This document shows positions 22,901 to 34,700 of a stretch of 64,000 nt of DNA, piece by piece. Location: positions 3,156,768-3,220,767 of the forward strand of contig CAJINV010000009.1 in the NCBI GenBank assembly GCA_905178155.1. Direction: 5' to 3'. This DNA comes from Amoebophrya sp. A120. Its lineage: Eukaryota > Sar > Dinophyceae > Syndiniales > Amoebophryaceae. A program made the translations under genes and the position numbers. Within the stretch, counting starts at the first letter, position 1. Each line of letters opens with the position of its first letter. Below the pieces are notes generated by a model that worked only from the letters and a program-made list of their open reading frames with translations, was not told the origin of the DNA and did no database searches.

Positions 22901-23451
22901 CCGCTCAACCCTCTGCGAACAATCTGGTAAGACGTAAATCCCTTCGCGTTCTGCTCCTCCAGCTGAACCACAAATTTCCGAAACTGCGCGAGGCGGTGGC
23001 GAGTTCGCTGTACTTGGCCTTGGTTGCCTTTTCGACGGAAGGGTTTGTGTTGTCGTGGCTAGAAGAGGTGGACGCGGCAAGTAGTTCGGGGACGGTACCA
23101 GCTTCTGGAACAACAGGACTTGTTTCCTCTTCCTCCGAACCACCACCACCAGTGCAAAAATCTCTCCAAATTGCCCCCGAAACCGTGGATTTTGTGTGCG
23201 CGAAGCTGATTGAAACGCCGTGGATGAGCGAGGAAGAGGGGGAGGAGATTCGGGCGGAGAGTTTGAAGGCGATTTACGAAAAATTCGAATTGCCCATGCC
23301 GAAACTGAAGGCGAGCGGAAATAAGGGAAGTGGCAAAGCGGGAAATCATAGAGACGGGAACAAAGGTTCCGGCGTGCAAGAGCACGCGTTGCTGAAGAAA
23401 AAAGAAGTGGAGGGGTACGCGCAACTGGTGCGGGAGTTTCATAACGTGTAG
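13963..23451 (+). CDS. TBCD: Tubulin-specific chaperone D (tubulin folding cofactor D)
   Basis: TBCD captures beta-tubulin and, with cofactors A, B, C and E, assembles alpha/beta-tubulin dimers in the cytosol. Twelve exons (13963-14668, 14773-15007, 16552-16643, 16958-18109, 18422-18657, 18919-19539, 19687-19997, 20307-20463, 20722-21437, 21752-22266, 22582-22639, 22854-23451) total 5397 nt, 1798 residues. Human TBCD is near 1190; the excess is mostly Ala/Thr/Ser-rich insertions. Family-diagnostic segments include YQEQPALLD and [18 protein letters not shown] in exon 1, [13 protein letters not shown] in exon 2, [20 protein letters not shown] in exon 4, [20 protein letters not shown] in exon 5, [15 protein letters not shown] at the exon 5/6 join, and [10 protein letters not shown] in exon 9. 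These follow the HEAT-repeat order of known TBCD. Nine introns are introners and two are GT-AG (14669-14772, 19540-19686). Start chosen at the first ATG in the open exon. Confidence 0.95.
15008..16546. mobile_element. Family I introner expanded by a satellite (1539 bp)
   Basis: Direct repeats AATCC and AACCC. It starts TATCCTGTGCAAAAGTATC and ends AATACTTTTGCACAAATGCATA, matching family I arms. Other family I copies are 142-150 bp; the extra ~1.4 kb is mostly a tandem array (15150-16460). Removal joins TBCD exons 2 and 3 in frame. Confidence 0.85.
15150..16460 (+). repeat. 13-bp tandem repeat array inside an introner
   Basis: About 1.3 kb of a 13-bp unit, mainly TTAAGTGCTTCGC. Blocks of variants follow one another: TTAAGCGTTTCGC near 15165-15310, the main unit near 15500-16030, and 16-bp forms with GTGGTGCTTCGCTT or GTAGTGCTTCGCTT near 16040-16230. 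Edges are more degenerate. Open frames in it are repeat artefacts. Confidence 0.95.
16644..16952. mobile_element. Family C introner (309 bp)
   Basis: Direct repeat GTTCG; starts TATGGAAATGTC, ends GCATTCATA. Joins TBCD exons 3 and 4 in frame. Confidence 0.93.
18110..18416. mobile_element. Family C introner (307 bp)
   Basis: Direct repeat GTGTT; starts TATGGATCTGTCAGGATTGA, ends CGCTTCCATA. Joins exons 4 and 5 within the conserved VRDAAC region. Confidence 0.93.
18658..18913. mobile_element. Family H introner (256 bp)
   Basis: Direct repeat TGACC; starts TATGACCTGCTCAAACGTTA, ends AGCAGGTTATA. The arm contains a tandem AAACGTTACAA motif. Joins exons 5 and 6. Confidence 0.93.
19998..20301. 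mobile_element. Family G introner (304 bp)
   Basis: Direct repeats GCTTT and GCCTT; starts TATCGTAAGGAAAAATCCCC, ends TTCATTGTAATA. Joins exons 7 and 8. Confidence 0.88.
20464..20716. mobile_element. Family A introner (253 bp)
   Basis: Direct repeat TTTTG; starts TATGGATTGTAAAAGTGTCT, ends CACTTGATA. Its interior matches 41475-41730 in the same orientation and 33191-33452 in the opposite orientation. Confidence 0.93.
21438..21746. mobile_element. Family B introner (309 bp)
   Basis: Direct repeat ACCGC; starts TATCAAAAGGAAAAATGCCC, ends CTTCTTGATA. Its interior is similar to the reverse complement of 28398-28708. Confidence 0.93.
22267..22576. mobile_element. Family B introner (310 bp)
   Basis: Direct repeat GAAGA; starts TATTGTGAGG, ends CTTCTTGATA. 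Joins exons 10 and 11. Confidence 0.92.
22640..22848. mobile_element. Family F introner (209 bp)
   Basis: Direct repeats CTCTG and CTCGG; starts TATCGCAAGGAAAATGTGTT, ends TCGTACGATA. Joins exons 11 and 12. Confidence 0.9.
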
Positions 23452-24232
23452 GTAACACGAAGGGGATCGTGGTCTCCACAGTATTTGCTTCACCTAGGAT
23501 TCTTTGTTGCTATCTTCGCTGCACTGAATTTTTTTTTACCAAAATGATGAACAGCTGAAGGGATTATTGAAAATTATCGGAAGAAGTCAGTCCTTCTGTG
23601 CGGTAAACAGTACGTAAAGGCCTTCGCCCGCCGGAAGATCCGGCACAAAATAAACTAAAACTTTCCTATCCTGCCTCTGAGCAGAAAAGCAAAGCACACT
23701 TGCCTTCCTGCGGACTTCTTTGAGGTTCGAAAGACCGCTGCCACCTTCTTTCAGCCTGTTCGAATCTGCAAGACCGTCATGATTTGCCTTCGTGCTTCAC
23801 TTCGTCTTGAAGATCAAGCACAGTCACATTTTCTTTATGTTATTCTTGCGTCCAAAACTGCGTTCTTGTTGGGCTTCTTATGCACCGTGGTGCTCAACAT
23901 CGCAAGAAGGGCTGTTCTGTGTTGAGAGGTGGTTCTGGTCTTCCTAGAATTTAGTTGACAGTAATGCTCTGTGAATACATTGAGAAGTACGTACTAGTGG
24001 ACACTGTCTGAGATGATGGTCCTGAGGTGTTGAAGCCGTACATTTACATACAAAGCTAGTAGTACTCCAGGTATGTAATGGCATCTACTTCACAACTTCG
24101 TCCAGGCCACTCCTTGACAGGACGCTGCGTTCAGCGCAGCTGCGGTCGAGCTGAGGTGGCGTAGTCGGTAGGACCTCGCACGACCCGTTGAGCCCGCTGT
24201 AGCGGGCGCCATTGAAGATCACATACGTCAAC
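23452..24232. other. Intergenic, nothing identified
   Basis: Between TBCD and the GBP-type gene. No credible exon, RNA gene or repeat was found. A D-loop-like string near 24153 does not extend to a tRNA fold. Confidence 0.6.
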
Positions 24233-27200
24233 ATGGCGTCTTGGCTAAGCAACATGATGTCCGAAGGCGGCGCCTCCGGGAACACGGAAACCGGCCCGTA
24301 TGCTGCCGGTCAAGCGGTGGAATACTACTCGGGTACCTTGCAGAACTGGATGCCGGCGAAAATTCTGCAGTTTAACAGCTATTCGAACACCTACAATCTG
24401 GACTGCAAGCCCGAGGTGCCACTCAACAGGATACGACCACTGTCCGATGGCAGCAACGTGGTGGGAGGAGGGGGTATAAATGTTTTGGTTGAAAGATTCA
24501 AAGTAAAAGTTGTTGTCTTCATGCGCCCATAATCAGGATGTTCACGTCGTCGTTTTCAATAATACGAAGCCTGTATCTACAAACCGAAAATCAACGCCAG
24601 GCGGTAACAGCCCCGCTTCGCGCGTCACGGTCTCGAGTACCAGCGGGGTGACGCCGGCCGGTGGCACGGCAACGGAATCCGTGAACTACTCTGTCGGCAT
24701 GCAGGTCGAGTACTATTCCGCGACCGCGCAATCGTGGATCCCGGCAAAGATTCAGTATGTGAACGCCGACGGTACCTACAATCTCGACTGCAAGCCATTA
24801 GTCGCAAAGGACCGCATCCGCCCGATGGTAATTGGCGGTGGCGGAGTATCCAAGAAAAAAACTGTGTAAGTGTAACTTTGTGTTGCAGAAAATGCAAACC
24901 TGTTACACTTGTCATGCTGGACATGCATCAAAGGCAATTTTCGCGCGTGTTTTGACGTACTAGCTACGCATGACAGGTTTTCTGTGTCATGCAGAGCAAA
25001 CTTGTGATGCTATTCCTCCAAGAAACTTACACTTACACAGTTTTTTTCCTGGATACGGAGCGCCTGTAGGACAGCAGTCGCAGCAACTACCGGGTAGTAG
25101 CGCTAGCTCCCTGGTCAGCCCCGCGGGTAATCCATCCTCATCCAGTAGCGGTGCGCCGCAGCCGCAGCCAGTCTCTCAGTTACCCGACCCCAATTCGGGT
25201 TTATTCGGAGGCACCAGCCAAACAGGAGCGTCTTCCCCAGGAACGGGCAGCGGTGGCGGGAAGTACGCACCGAATCAGCAGGTGGAATACTTGTCGGGGA
25301 CGTTGAATCAGTGGATCAGTGCGAGAATTCTGTCCGTCAACAACGACGGGACCTACAATCTCGATTGTAAACCACTGGTGGCCGCGGAGCGCATCCGGCC
25401 GTCCGGCTCAGGAACAGCGCTGGATGGGGCGAACAAACCGCGAACGCTGGACGATGTCCGGTTGGAGGAGGGCGGGACGGCGGAGCCACGGACCTCGCAG
25501 TCCTCCAAATCGCGGGCCATGCCGGCGACGATGGCGGTGATACCGGAAATAGAGTCGTTCACGGACCACCCGATGAAATCAGCAACTACCATAAAGTCGC
25601 TGGACGGGCTATGGAAGCGTCAGGATTGAAATCGTCAAAGTTGAAAATTGTGATGCATAAAACCGATACCAATTGGAAGCCCAATTTTCAAGCGGCGCAT
25701 GACCAATTTCTACGTCATCATAATCCAGTTTGTCATACTGTTTAGCGAAAGAAGGCATCCTTTGTCATGCTACTTCAGCAGCTCTATACCAAACCCGAAA
25801 CAGGCTGACAATCGGCCTCGCATGCAATCCCTGCAAGACAGTCACTTCGTGCCTTGTATTTTATGCATCACAGATTATTTCAACTTTGTCGATTTCAATC
25901 CTGTCGCGGCCATACGGGCCGATACAGCTGATCCGATTAGTGAAGTCCGGCGCGGGAGGTAATGAGGTGAAATTTGAACTGTGTAAGGAAGCGGTGGAAA
26001 TCCTGCGCGGAATGGGGGCGGTCAAGTTGAGCGTAGTCACGGTCGCAGGTAAAGTAGATAAAGTGTTTATATGTTCTTTTTCGTTTCTTCCTGAAAGGAC
26101 AGTTTTTGGCATTTTTGGTGCGAAAGTGCGTTTGCACGACATGAGTAGGTCTTCTTTATCGCAGAAGTGAAAAAGTTCTTGTTGCGGCTAACACTGTTAA
26201 TACCCAAGAGGAAAACTGTCCCAAACAGGCGCTTTCCGGACCGGGAAATCTTACCTCCTGAACCTCCTGCTCGACCGCGTGCAGCAGGGCCTACCGGGTT
26301 TTCAGGTATCCCCGAGAAAAAAGCAGGCAGGTCATATTTGTAATGCAGAAAGAAATACAGAAAAAAACTTGTTTTGCGTATCCTAAACAGGATGCTATGG
26401 GGCTGCCCATGACAAATCTTTCTGTGTATGTATTTTTGCATTGCAAATCATATGCCCTGCCTGCTTTTTTCTGTGGGATATCAGGTGGGCGTCGGCCAGG
26501 GTACGTACACCAAGGGTATTTTATGAGAGAGCACAACGCCCCTCGTTCTCATTTCTCATGCAAAACACCAACTCCACGCTTGCCCTCCTGTCACTATTAT
26601 GCATGACAAGTTCTGGGAGCCATTAAATAGCACTACCCTCCTGTGCAAATTTGTCATGCAAAACCTGCATTTTGGCTGACGCATGTATTGCCGTTCATGC
26701 CATACAAATTAGGGGGACGAGGGGGTGTTGTGTACTCTCATAAATCTGGATGTTCGCCCTGAAACCCACTGTCTCCGATGACAACCACTGCTATCTCTAC
26801 CTCGACTGCGAGGGGTTTAGCGAAAAGTCCAACTCCGCGGACAGCACCAACGCCATGGAGGCGAAGTTGCTGGCTTTGTCCATACTCATCTCTTCCCTCT
26901 TCGTTTTGAACGTCAAGGGGCCGCTCGAAGAGGATCAGTTTAACAGCACGATCGGGTCGAAAGTGACGGAGCTGAAAAATCTGATCGAGGGGTTGGATAG
27001 CAATATTGGCGGGTCGGTCATGCTGAACAAACCATCTCTACTGTTCTTACTGCGGGACTACGGGTTATGGAAGTGTCAGAATCGAAATTGACAACGTCGA
27101 AAAATTTGTGATGCACAAAATCGATGTCAGTTGGAGCCTCAGTTTCCAAGTGGCGCATAACAAATTTTGGGAGCACTAAAATACAGTCTGTCATGCTATT

Positions 27201-30200
27201 TGGGCAAAGAAGAGTCCTCCTGTCATGCTACTCTGGCAGCACATTGTATACCCCTAAACAGGCTTGCAATCTGTCTCATTTGCCTGCTCCCCAATACAGG
27301 CCTCCAGTGCCCTACATTTTACGCATCACAAATTAGTTCGATTTTGTTGATTTCGATCCTGACACTTCCATACGGGTTGGCCAATAACACCAGTTCGGAT
27401 GAATACCTGGAGAAATTCCTGTCCAACGTGCCGGAATACCCGTTTGAACCGCAAAAGCAGCAGCTCGCAAAGGACACGAGGATTCAGTTCCACCAATATT
27501 TCCCGGACCGAAGGTGTCGGTCTTTGGTGCAACCCGTAAACGACGACGGGTCATTAGCGCGGTTACCCGCGGCAAACTTTGCGGATCTCCGGCCGGACTT
27601 CCAGCAGTCGCTGCGGAAATTACAGGACGAGATCTATCGGTATTGTATAGTGGGTTTCTACTTTTGATTTTTTGCTGGAACCAACTATCCAGATATGCTG
27701 GACATGGAAGTTACTACTTGACTATACCGATTATGTCCACTTTTTTCACTTTTGTTTTGTCCTCCAATACTTCTTGGCCACCTCCCTCATTTCCGCACCA
27801 AAACAAAAAACATTCTTGTTCAACATGCAGAATTTCCTCCGCCCTCGGCCCCAAGCGCGTGGGGAAAGACATGGCCTACCTGACTGCCCGGGCGTTTCCG
27901 AGCTTTCTCGCGCATTTGTGCGACACGCTGAACACAAACCAGAAACTGGAACTGTGCAACAGTTGGGACCGCGTTGCGGAGAGTTCCTGTTGCAACAGCG
28001 TCGAAAACTTGACGACGGAATACCGGGAAGCGATCGACCTGCTGCGCACGAAATTCCCCTTGGCCGATATGAAAGAATGCAAATCTGTCTGGGTCTGGAT
28101 GATTGCGAGGTTTGTCATGCAGTTTTTCCAAGCTCCACAGGGTCTGGAATGCGGGGCTTGGCAATACAGGTTCTGAAGCCCTTTGATGATGCTTCTTCTG
28201 CATGAGAAATCCCCCACCAGCAGGGCAAGAAGTTGGCATCTTTTGCAAGTCATGCAGCACAGATTTTCGTGTGAGCCACAATACGCATGATAAGTTAACT
28301 CTTGTCCAGACCCAGACATATTTGCAGTTGATAGCCGACGCGAATTTGCAAGCGGATTTGAAGGCCTTGAAGCAGCACATGCGGGAGAGGTTCAAGGTAT
28401 CAAAAGGAAAAATCCCCCCTCCCCATATCAAAACGGAAATCTGTAATGCAGATTTGTTGTCACAAATCAGCTTTGTCATGCTACACGGGAAAAGATGCGG
28501 ACTGTAGTGCTGGATGGCGTGGCGAAGCCTTGCATCTTCAGCATGAGAGGAGGCATCTGAGAGTGGGAAACAGCATGACAAATTGCCTGCAAACGAGGCA
28601 ACGACTGCGGCTCTTGGCCTTCTAGCATGACAAATCGATTTGTGACCTCAAATACAGCATCACAAATTTCGTTTTCGATATGGGGAGGGGGGATTTTTCT
28701 TTTCGATACAAGGACGAGGCCCTCGGGGATGAAGCCATGCGATTGCAGTATATTGCAAATTTTGGTCTAGTAGTTGATTTCGCGTGCATCATTCTGCATC
28801 AGAGATTGGTTTTGTCTAGCAAGATTATGCATAACAGAAAATTTTACAACAATCATGAGCAGGTACTGGAACGAGTTGAAGGACGGTATTGTTCTGGATA
28901 ACAAGAAACTATTCACTGCAAATATGTCTGGGTCTGGAAGGGTGGAACTTGTGATGCTCTCTGCGAAATCTAAAGATATCTGTGTTGCATGAGCAGCAAA
29001 AAGGAGTCCAGTTCTTGGTACGCGGAGAGGGTATGTCTCATGCGTGATAAGCATCAAGAAGCCCTCAAAAAATCTGTGGTGCTAGGACCTGCATCACAGA
29101 CCTCACGGGTCATGCAAAATGTGCATGACAAACGATCCCGAGGCTTCCAGACCCACACATATTTGCAGTTGATACAAACTTTGGGATGACAACAACCGCG
29201 CGGCCGAAAACAAGCTTCTTCGGTTACTCCAGATGAACGAGGGCAGCGCAAAGTTCCCCACGGAAGTGATCAAGGAGATCGAAACACAGCTCAAGGAGAA
29301 CGCGATACCAGTGAAGTGCTGTCATGCGGTGGCAGGAATGGTATATAATATTTGTCGTGATGCGCGGCTTGTGCTGCGACACCACGGAGATGATCTGTAA
29401 TTCATGATGAAGCGGATTTTTTTACTTTGGCGAGTTTTCGTGTCTCTTTCCGGAGGGCAGTTTGTCAATGCCGTTTGCGAATTGAGTCTGTATAATTTTT
29501 GCAAAGATAAAACTGACTATAACAGCTCCTGAAAGCCTATCTGCAAGTCCTGGACTCCTCCAAACTCCATGAACAAAGGATAAAGGAGAACGAAGAGGAA
29601 AAAGAACAACTCAGGACAAGCATATCGACCACTGGAGAGGAGAAGAAACGGCTGGAAGACAAGGTACTGTAATGGAAGAGATGCCTGCTGCTTTTTTTTT
29701 TGTCATGCGCCACCCTGCAAGAAGACAAAGTATGCAGTGATGTACTTAGAACTACTGCCAACATGAACAAGTCATCAAATCCAACCTAAATCTCCTGTAC
29801 AAGGTCACTGAGCTTTCCACGGATCTGGAGCAGTTGAAGAAAACGTACAGCGAAGAAGTTGCCACCACGAAACAGCTCCGCGAAACTCTGGAAAACATGG
29901 CCTCTTCCGGCACGGACAAGGAAAAAGAGCTCGCGTATCATTTGTAAAAGCGTCCCCACCTCCCCAGAGTTGTAATGCAAATCTGCATGCTGAAAATGTT
30001 TCTCATGCGGAGACCCATGAGAAGCAGTTTCTACTGTCGTTTACGATTCGTGATGCGCACATCCGCATGCTATGCTAGACCTGTGATGCTGCTTCACTAG
30101 CTAAACGCCACTACATTGCGAGTCCAAATTTGTCATGCGCAACGGCCAAAGCTGGTTGATTTGTGTAGCACATTCCCCATCGGATGCGGACGTTTTTGCT

Positions 30201-30721
30201 CACCATATCGCGCACGCACTGCAGGACGCGGATTTGAAGTATCAGAAACACCTCGCGGAGGAAAACAGCCACATTAACTCGGAGAGGAAAAATATCGTGA
30301 GAAAAAACTGTTTCAAGGTAAAAAAACTTGTGATGCAGAGGATGTAGCAGGAAAGTGTTTGTTTTGCTGCACATGGAAGACAGAGGATTTTTGCCCCTGT
30401 TTTCCCTTAGAAAGCACGCATGACAAGTTTTCTGTGCCATGTGAAACAAACCTGTAATGCAAAACTTGCAACACAGTTACTACACTGAAACACTTTTTTC
30501 GTACGATGAAAAAACGGGAAGAGGAGCGGGAGCGGTTTGACATGGAACGAACCAACTGGCAGCGGGAGAAGGAGGACCACCGGGAGGCGTTGAAGCGCGA
30601 GCACGAGTCGGCTATGAACGCGTGGGAGCAGGTCAAATCTATGAACACGAAACTGGACGCAATGTCGGCAGAGATGGCCAAGGGAAGAAAGGGAGCGCCT
30701 TGCCAGTGCGCGATTATGTGA
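24233..30721 (+). CDS. Guanylate-binding-protein-type large GTPase with three N-terminal SH3-like repeats and CaaX end
   Basis: Seventeen exons total 3009 nt, 1002 residues: 24233-24473, 24601-24846, 25061-25609, 25920-26048, 26229-26306, 26486-26521, 26748-27065, 27378-27639, 27831-28067, 28339-28397, 28714-28747, 28861-28907, 29180-29340, 29526-29663, 29750-29935, 30213-30292, 30514-30721. Three repeats of a VEYYSGT...W.PAKI...DGTYNLDCKP...RIRP module (about residues 23-69, 109-155, 232-278) look like Tudor/SH3 barrels. The GBP/atlastin GTPase domain follows: P-loop GAFRTGKSYL spanning exons 4-5, TKGIWMF, switch II LDCEGF, LLRDYG, and the SSDEYLE and FFP-type region of GBPs. A helical then charged coiled-coil tail ends in CAIM, a CaaX box predicted to be prenylated as in some vertebrate GBPs. 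Ten introns are introners; six are GT-AG. Likely membrane-associated. Confidence 0.9.
24847..25055. mobile_element. Family F introner (209 bp)
   Basis: Direct repeat CGGAG; starts TATCCAAGAAAAAAACTGTG, ends TTTCCTGGATA. Joins exons 2 and 3. Confidence 0.92.
25610..25914. mobile_element. Family C introner (305 bp)
   Basis: Direct repeat CGGGC; starts TATGGAAGCGTCAGGATTGA, ends CGCGGCCATA. Joins exons 3 and 4 just before the GTPase domain. Confidence 0.93.
26307..26480. mobile_element. Family L introner (174 bp)
   Basis: Direct repeat TCAGG; starts TATCCCCGAGAAAAAAGCAG, ends TGTGGGATA. One of three elements whose direct repeat allows a GT-AG reading (GTATCC...TCAG). Confidence 0.9.
26522..26742. 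mobile_element. Family E introner (221 bp)
   Basis: Imperfect flanks TATTT and AATCT; starts TATGAGAGAGCACAACGCCC, ends TACTCTCATA. It splits the conserved TKGIW motif and its removal restores it. Confidence 0.88.
27066..27372. mobile_element. Family C introner (307 bp)
   Basis: Direct repeat CGGGT; starts TATGGAAGTGTCAGAATCGA, ends CACTTCCATA. It lies just after the LRD nucleotide-binding motif. Confidence 0.94.
28068..28333. mobile_element. Family A introner (266 bp)
   Basis: Direct repeat GCCGA; starts TATGAAAGAATGCAAATCTG, ends CAGTTGATA. Joins exons 9 and 10. Confidence 0.92.
28398..28708. mobile_element. Family B introner (311 bp)
   Basis: Direct repeat CAAGG; starts TATCAAAAGGAAAAATCCCC, ends CTTTTCGATA. 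A GT-AG register is possible (GTATCA...CAAG). Confidence 0.94.
28908..29174. mobile_element. Family A introner (267 bp)
   Basis: Flanks GAAAC and CAAAC; starts TATTCACTGCAAATATGTCT, ends CAGTTGATA. Joins exons 12 and 13. Confidence 0.9.
29936..30207. mobile_element. Family D introner (272 bp)
   Basis: Direct repeat TCGCG; starts TATCATTTGTAAAAGCGTCC, ends TGCTCACCATA. Joins exons 15 and 16 in the coiled coil. Confidence 0.9.
30293..30508. mobile_element. Family F introner with altered 3' end (216 bp)
   Basis: Direct repeat AAAAA; starts TATCGTGAGAAAAAACTGTT but ends CGTACGATG instead of ATA. Removal still restores the frame into the last exon. Confidence 0.87.
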
Positions 30722-31761
30722 TGATGTTGTATGCGATAACTTTTTAATATTATCACAACTGCATCTACGACTTACTTCGTCCGTGCTGTCGACAATGTCT
30801 TTTACAAATGTAAATCAATAAGGCAAACTGAAGATCATCGAAATTGAAAACACCATCGTAACAAAGTCTTAGGTGTGTTTTTTCTCTCGAGAAGATTGGA
30901 AAAAGAAGGTGTAGTTTTTTAGCGAGTTGTTTAGCTATTTCAAATTTCAATCCAAGTCCAACTTCTATTATACGCAACAATTGTAGACGTAGACAGCACA
31001 ATTTTTTCTTAGTAGTTTGTGTTGTTTCACAGAGATGACTATTATAGTTCAAAGGTTTTAAGTTTAACTAGGTCGCAACTAAGCACCAGCCGTACTAGAT
31101 GAGTTTTTTTGTACATCAGAACAGATGCAGAAAACGCATATGCCCACTCGCTGGGTGAGGATGATTAACGCGCAAAATTTTTTCTACGTCAGAAACAGAA
31201 TGCCATTGCAATTCTGTGTCTCGAATGAAATGCAGTTCGCAAATAAGTTCAGGACAACGTCGACATAAGGCTTTGAGCAGACTTGCTCCGAGGCTGACAA
31301 TACTAGTAGACCGCTAGTATGCGGTAGCTGTGTTCATCTGTTCAGCCTGTAAAAATCAGTAAATGCGGCGCGGTTTGCCGCTGTTAATGTTGTGAACCAG
31401 CACGATTTGAAAGTTGAAAGGCCTATGCGGACGATCGTGCATGAACAGTGGCTGCGTAACTACAGCAACAAGTAGCAAATCGAGAATGAAATGCCAGCCA
31501 GCGAGTAAGACTGTCAGCAATTTACAACAACTTCATATACTTAGTTTTACTAGCGACACCACGTTCGAACGAACACCGCATTTACTCGCTTTTGAATGCT
31601 AGTTCATCAGTCAAGTACAAGTTTTCCTGTACTTCTAGGTTGGACAGGAGGTCGTTGCTGGATGGAACATCACAGCTCCTTCTTAAAGATGACGTTTTTA
31701 CACTCAAGATGAGACGACCGAATTGACACAAAGTTGTACTAGCTTCAGTTTTTCCACCATT
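30722..31761. other. Intergenic, nothing identified
   Basis: AT-leaning sequence between the GBP-type and ShK genes. Short open frames only, with no exon pattern. Confidence 0.6.
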
Positions 31762-34700
31762 ATGCGCACAAGAAAAGCAAAGCCGAGGCTCGTCCTGCCG
31801 TTGCTGGCAGCGGCGAGCAGTGTCCACCTGCTGTTCCTCCGTTTTGCGCATGCAGACGAGGACAAGGGGGACCATTGCGACCACTGGGCCAGCACGGGTG
31901 AATGTGAGAACAATTGGAGTTTTATGGCCACCAACTGCCCCCGGGCCTGCAAGAAAATCCAAGATTCCAAGCAGGCGGAGGTTGACGAAAAGTTGAGATT
32001 GGCAGAAGAAAAGGTGAAGCAATTAGAGGCGCAACAAGCGAATGGAGGACTTCTTGCAGGGGATGTAACAGCATCGGCTGGAGCTGCTGCACATCAAAAT
32101 GCGGAGCAACAACCAGGAACGGCGAACGTGGAGTCCAGTTCCAAAATACTAGCCATGCGACAGGAAATCGCCCAGTTAAAGGCGGAAGTGGAAGGCGCGG
32201 AGGCCAAATTTCTGACCGAGAAGAACGGACTACAGCAACTGCACGAGGAGCAGCTACAGGGAATGCAAAAGGAGCTGGAAGCGGCGAAAGGGGTAAGTAC
32301 AGGACTTCTACTGTGTTTTTTTCTCATGTAAAAAGTAGGTGTGAACCTTACAAAAACAGGACGAGTTTTTGCAATTTCTATATACAGAAAAAAGGTAGAA
32401 GCGCTGGGCTGAAGGTTTGTGATGCAGAGGTTCTTCAACGCGAATGAATATTGTAAAGTAGATGATCGCGCATTTTTTTTGAAATTATATCAGGACCAAA
32501 CCTGCCAAATTGCAGTGACGGAGCGGGTATCAACTGTAAAAATGTCTGGGTCTGGAAGAATGCAAGATTTGTGATGCAGGTTTTCCATGACCCATGAGGT
32601 CTGGAATGCGAGACCCAGCATGACAGATTTTTTGAGGTCTCTATCATGCCTTTCCTGCATGAGAAACTCCCTCTCAACTTGGTCAAAAGTGAACAGCTTT
32701 TGGTACTCACGCAACACAGATTTTTGCATCATTGGGATTTAGCATGACAAGTTCTATTCTTCCAGACCCAGACACTTTTACATTTGATAGCGGGACCAGC
32801 TGGTTTTGAAAAACGAGGAACTGATATGACAGTGCACAACTCCCCCTCCCCCTCATTTGTCATGCAAGACCCCAAATCCAGGCTGTGCCTCTTGGCACTG
32901 TCTGCATGACAAGTTCAGGTAGACCAAATAGTACTGCACTCCAGTGTAAATTTGTCATGCAAAGCCGGCATTTTTGCAGATGCTTGCATTGCCATTGGTT
33001 TATGCTACACAAATGCGGGGGAGGGGGAGTTGTGCACTGTCATAACGGACCCAGCAACGCGACGCGGCCAGACAGCAGGGACAGGAGCTGCAGGGGCAGG
33101 TGGAGCAACTGCAGGCCCAGGTGCGGGAATTCGAGCAGAAGCAGCAACAAACATCCACGGAAGAAGAATTTACGACGAAGATCACGAATCTATCAAGTGC
33201 AAAAATGTCTGGGTCTAGAAGAATGCATGTTTGTCATGCTTGTCTAGCATAGCTCTTTCTTAAATCTGTCATGCACGTTACCCAAGAGCTCCATTTTTCT
33301 GTGATGCAGAAACGCAGTTTGTCATGCAGAATAGGCAACACCTAGAATGAGAATCTCAGAAACTTGTCATGCTGGGCCAGCATTTGTGGCCTCATCATGA
33401 GACGCCACCCAGCATCACAAGTTTCCAGACCCAGGCATTTTTGCATTTGATAGAATCTTGAGCAGGACAAAGTCCAGCTGAAGCAGCAGTTGGTCGAGAA
33501 AGAGGACGAAATGCGGCTATGCGTCGGAAATGTATCGCACTCGTAGTGCAGCATGACAGATCTCGTTCCTTCAGCTACTTTAGCATGACAAATCCCATTT
33601 TTCCTTCTGGAAAAATTTGTATTGCAATCGACACTAGTACGATACTTTTGCAATGCATAGCGCAACATCACCGACATTTCGGAGCACTGCCACCAGCAGC
33701 TGGAGGAGAAAGCGGGCAAGCACTCGGAGCTGGCTTTGGAAAACGACCAGCTGCGCGGCGAGCTGCAGCAGGCAAAACTGGAACTGGCAAACAAAACCGC
33801 AGAGTTATCCGTAGCCAGTAGCAAAGCAGCCACAGGAGCAACAAGCGTCGAGGCAAGTACTAAAGCTTGTCCGGTGTGTCCCGAAGAGAAGGTGTGTCCC
33901 GCTTGCAGTTCTACTGCCGATAGTAGTGCAAAGGAAAAAGAGCAGCCGAATAAAGAGTGTCCGGTGTGTGAGCAGTGCGATTTGGCGCATTGTCCGGCGT
34001 GTCCGCCCCCACCACCCCCCTGTCCGCCACCGGTGAAATGCATCGAAGCGGAAAAGAATGAACTACAGGCAGAAGCGAAAGAAGTAGAAAAAACCTGTCC
34101 CGCCTGCCCCCCGCCCGCTCCGGCGCCGCCCTGTCCCGCCGTGGCGCCGGCGCCCGCCGTGGCGGAAGGACAAGAAACGTCGGGATCAAGCAGTGCTTCC
34201 TGCCCGGCCCCAGCCCCCTGCCGCCCACCGCCGGCCCCCGCGACGGAGTGCAACTGTCCGGAGCAGAAGCCCTGCCCGCCAGAAAATGTCTGTCCGCCCG
34301 AAAAAATCTGTCCCGAGCTCCCCCCGCAGGAACAACAGCCCTGCAACTGCACTGCTGCAGTGGAGGAAGCCATCCAGGCCGCAGATGAACAAGCCAAGAA
34401 AGCGGCGTCAAACGAAGTGGCGCCGAGTTGCTCCAGCGAGCTGTTTCAGCAAAAAAGAAAGTTGGAGGCGGAACACCAAGAGGCCATACAGAAGATCAAG
34501 AACACGCAGGACGCGGTCGGACAGCAGCGCATCGACGACAATGCGGAGCTGGGACAGGAGCTGCAGCGGGCGAAGGAATCGCTCGAGTCCTGCGAGGGAA
34601 AGCGACAGTTTTTCGAGAAAAAGGTAAACACCTTGGAAACCGAGGGGATCGCGGGCGCCGCAAACTGCGACGATGTGCGGGAAGAGTACAATTTCAGTTT

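Noticed and set aside
24150-24230. tRNA-like D-loop string (GGCGTAGTCGGTAGGAC)
   Set aside because: No T-loop, anticodon stem or acceptor pairing could be found.
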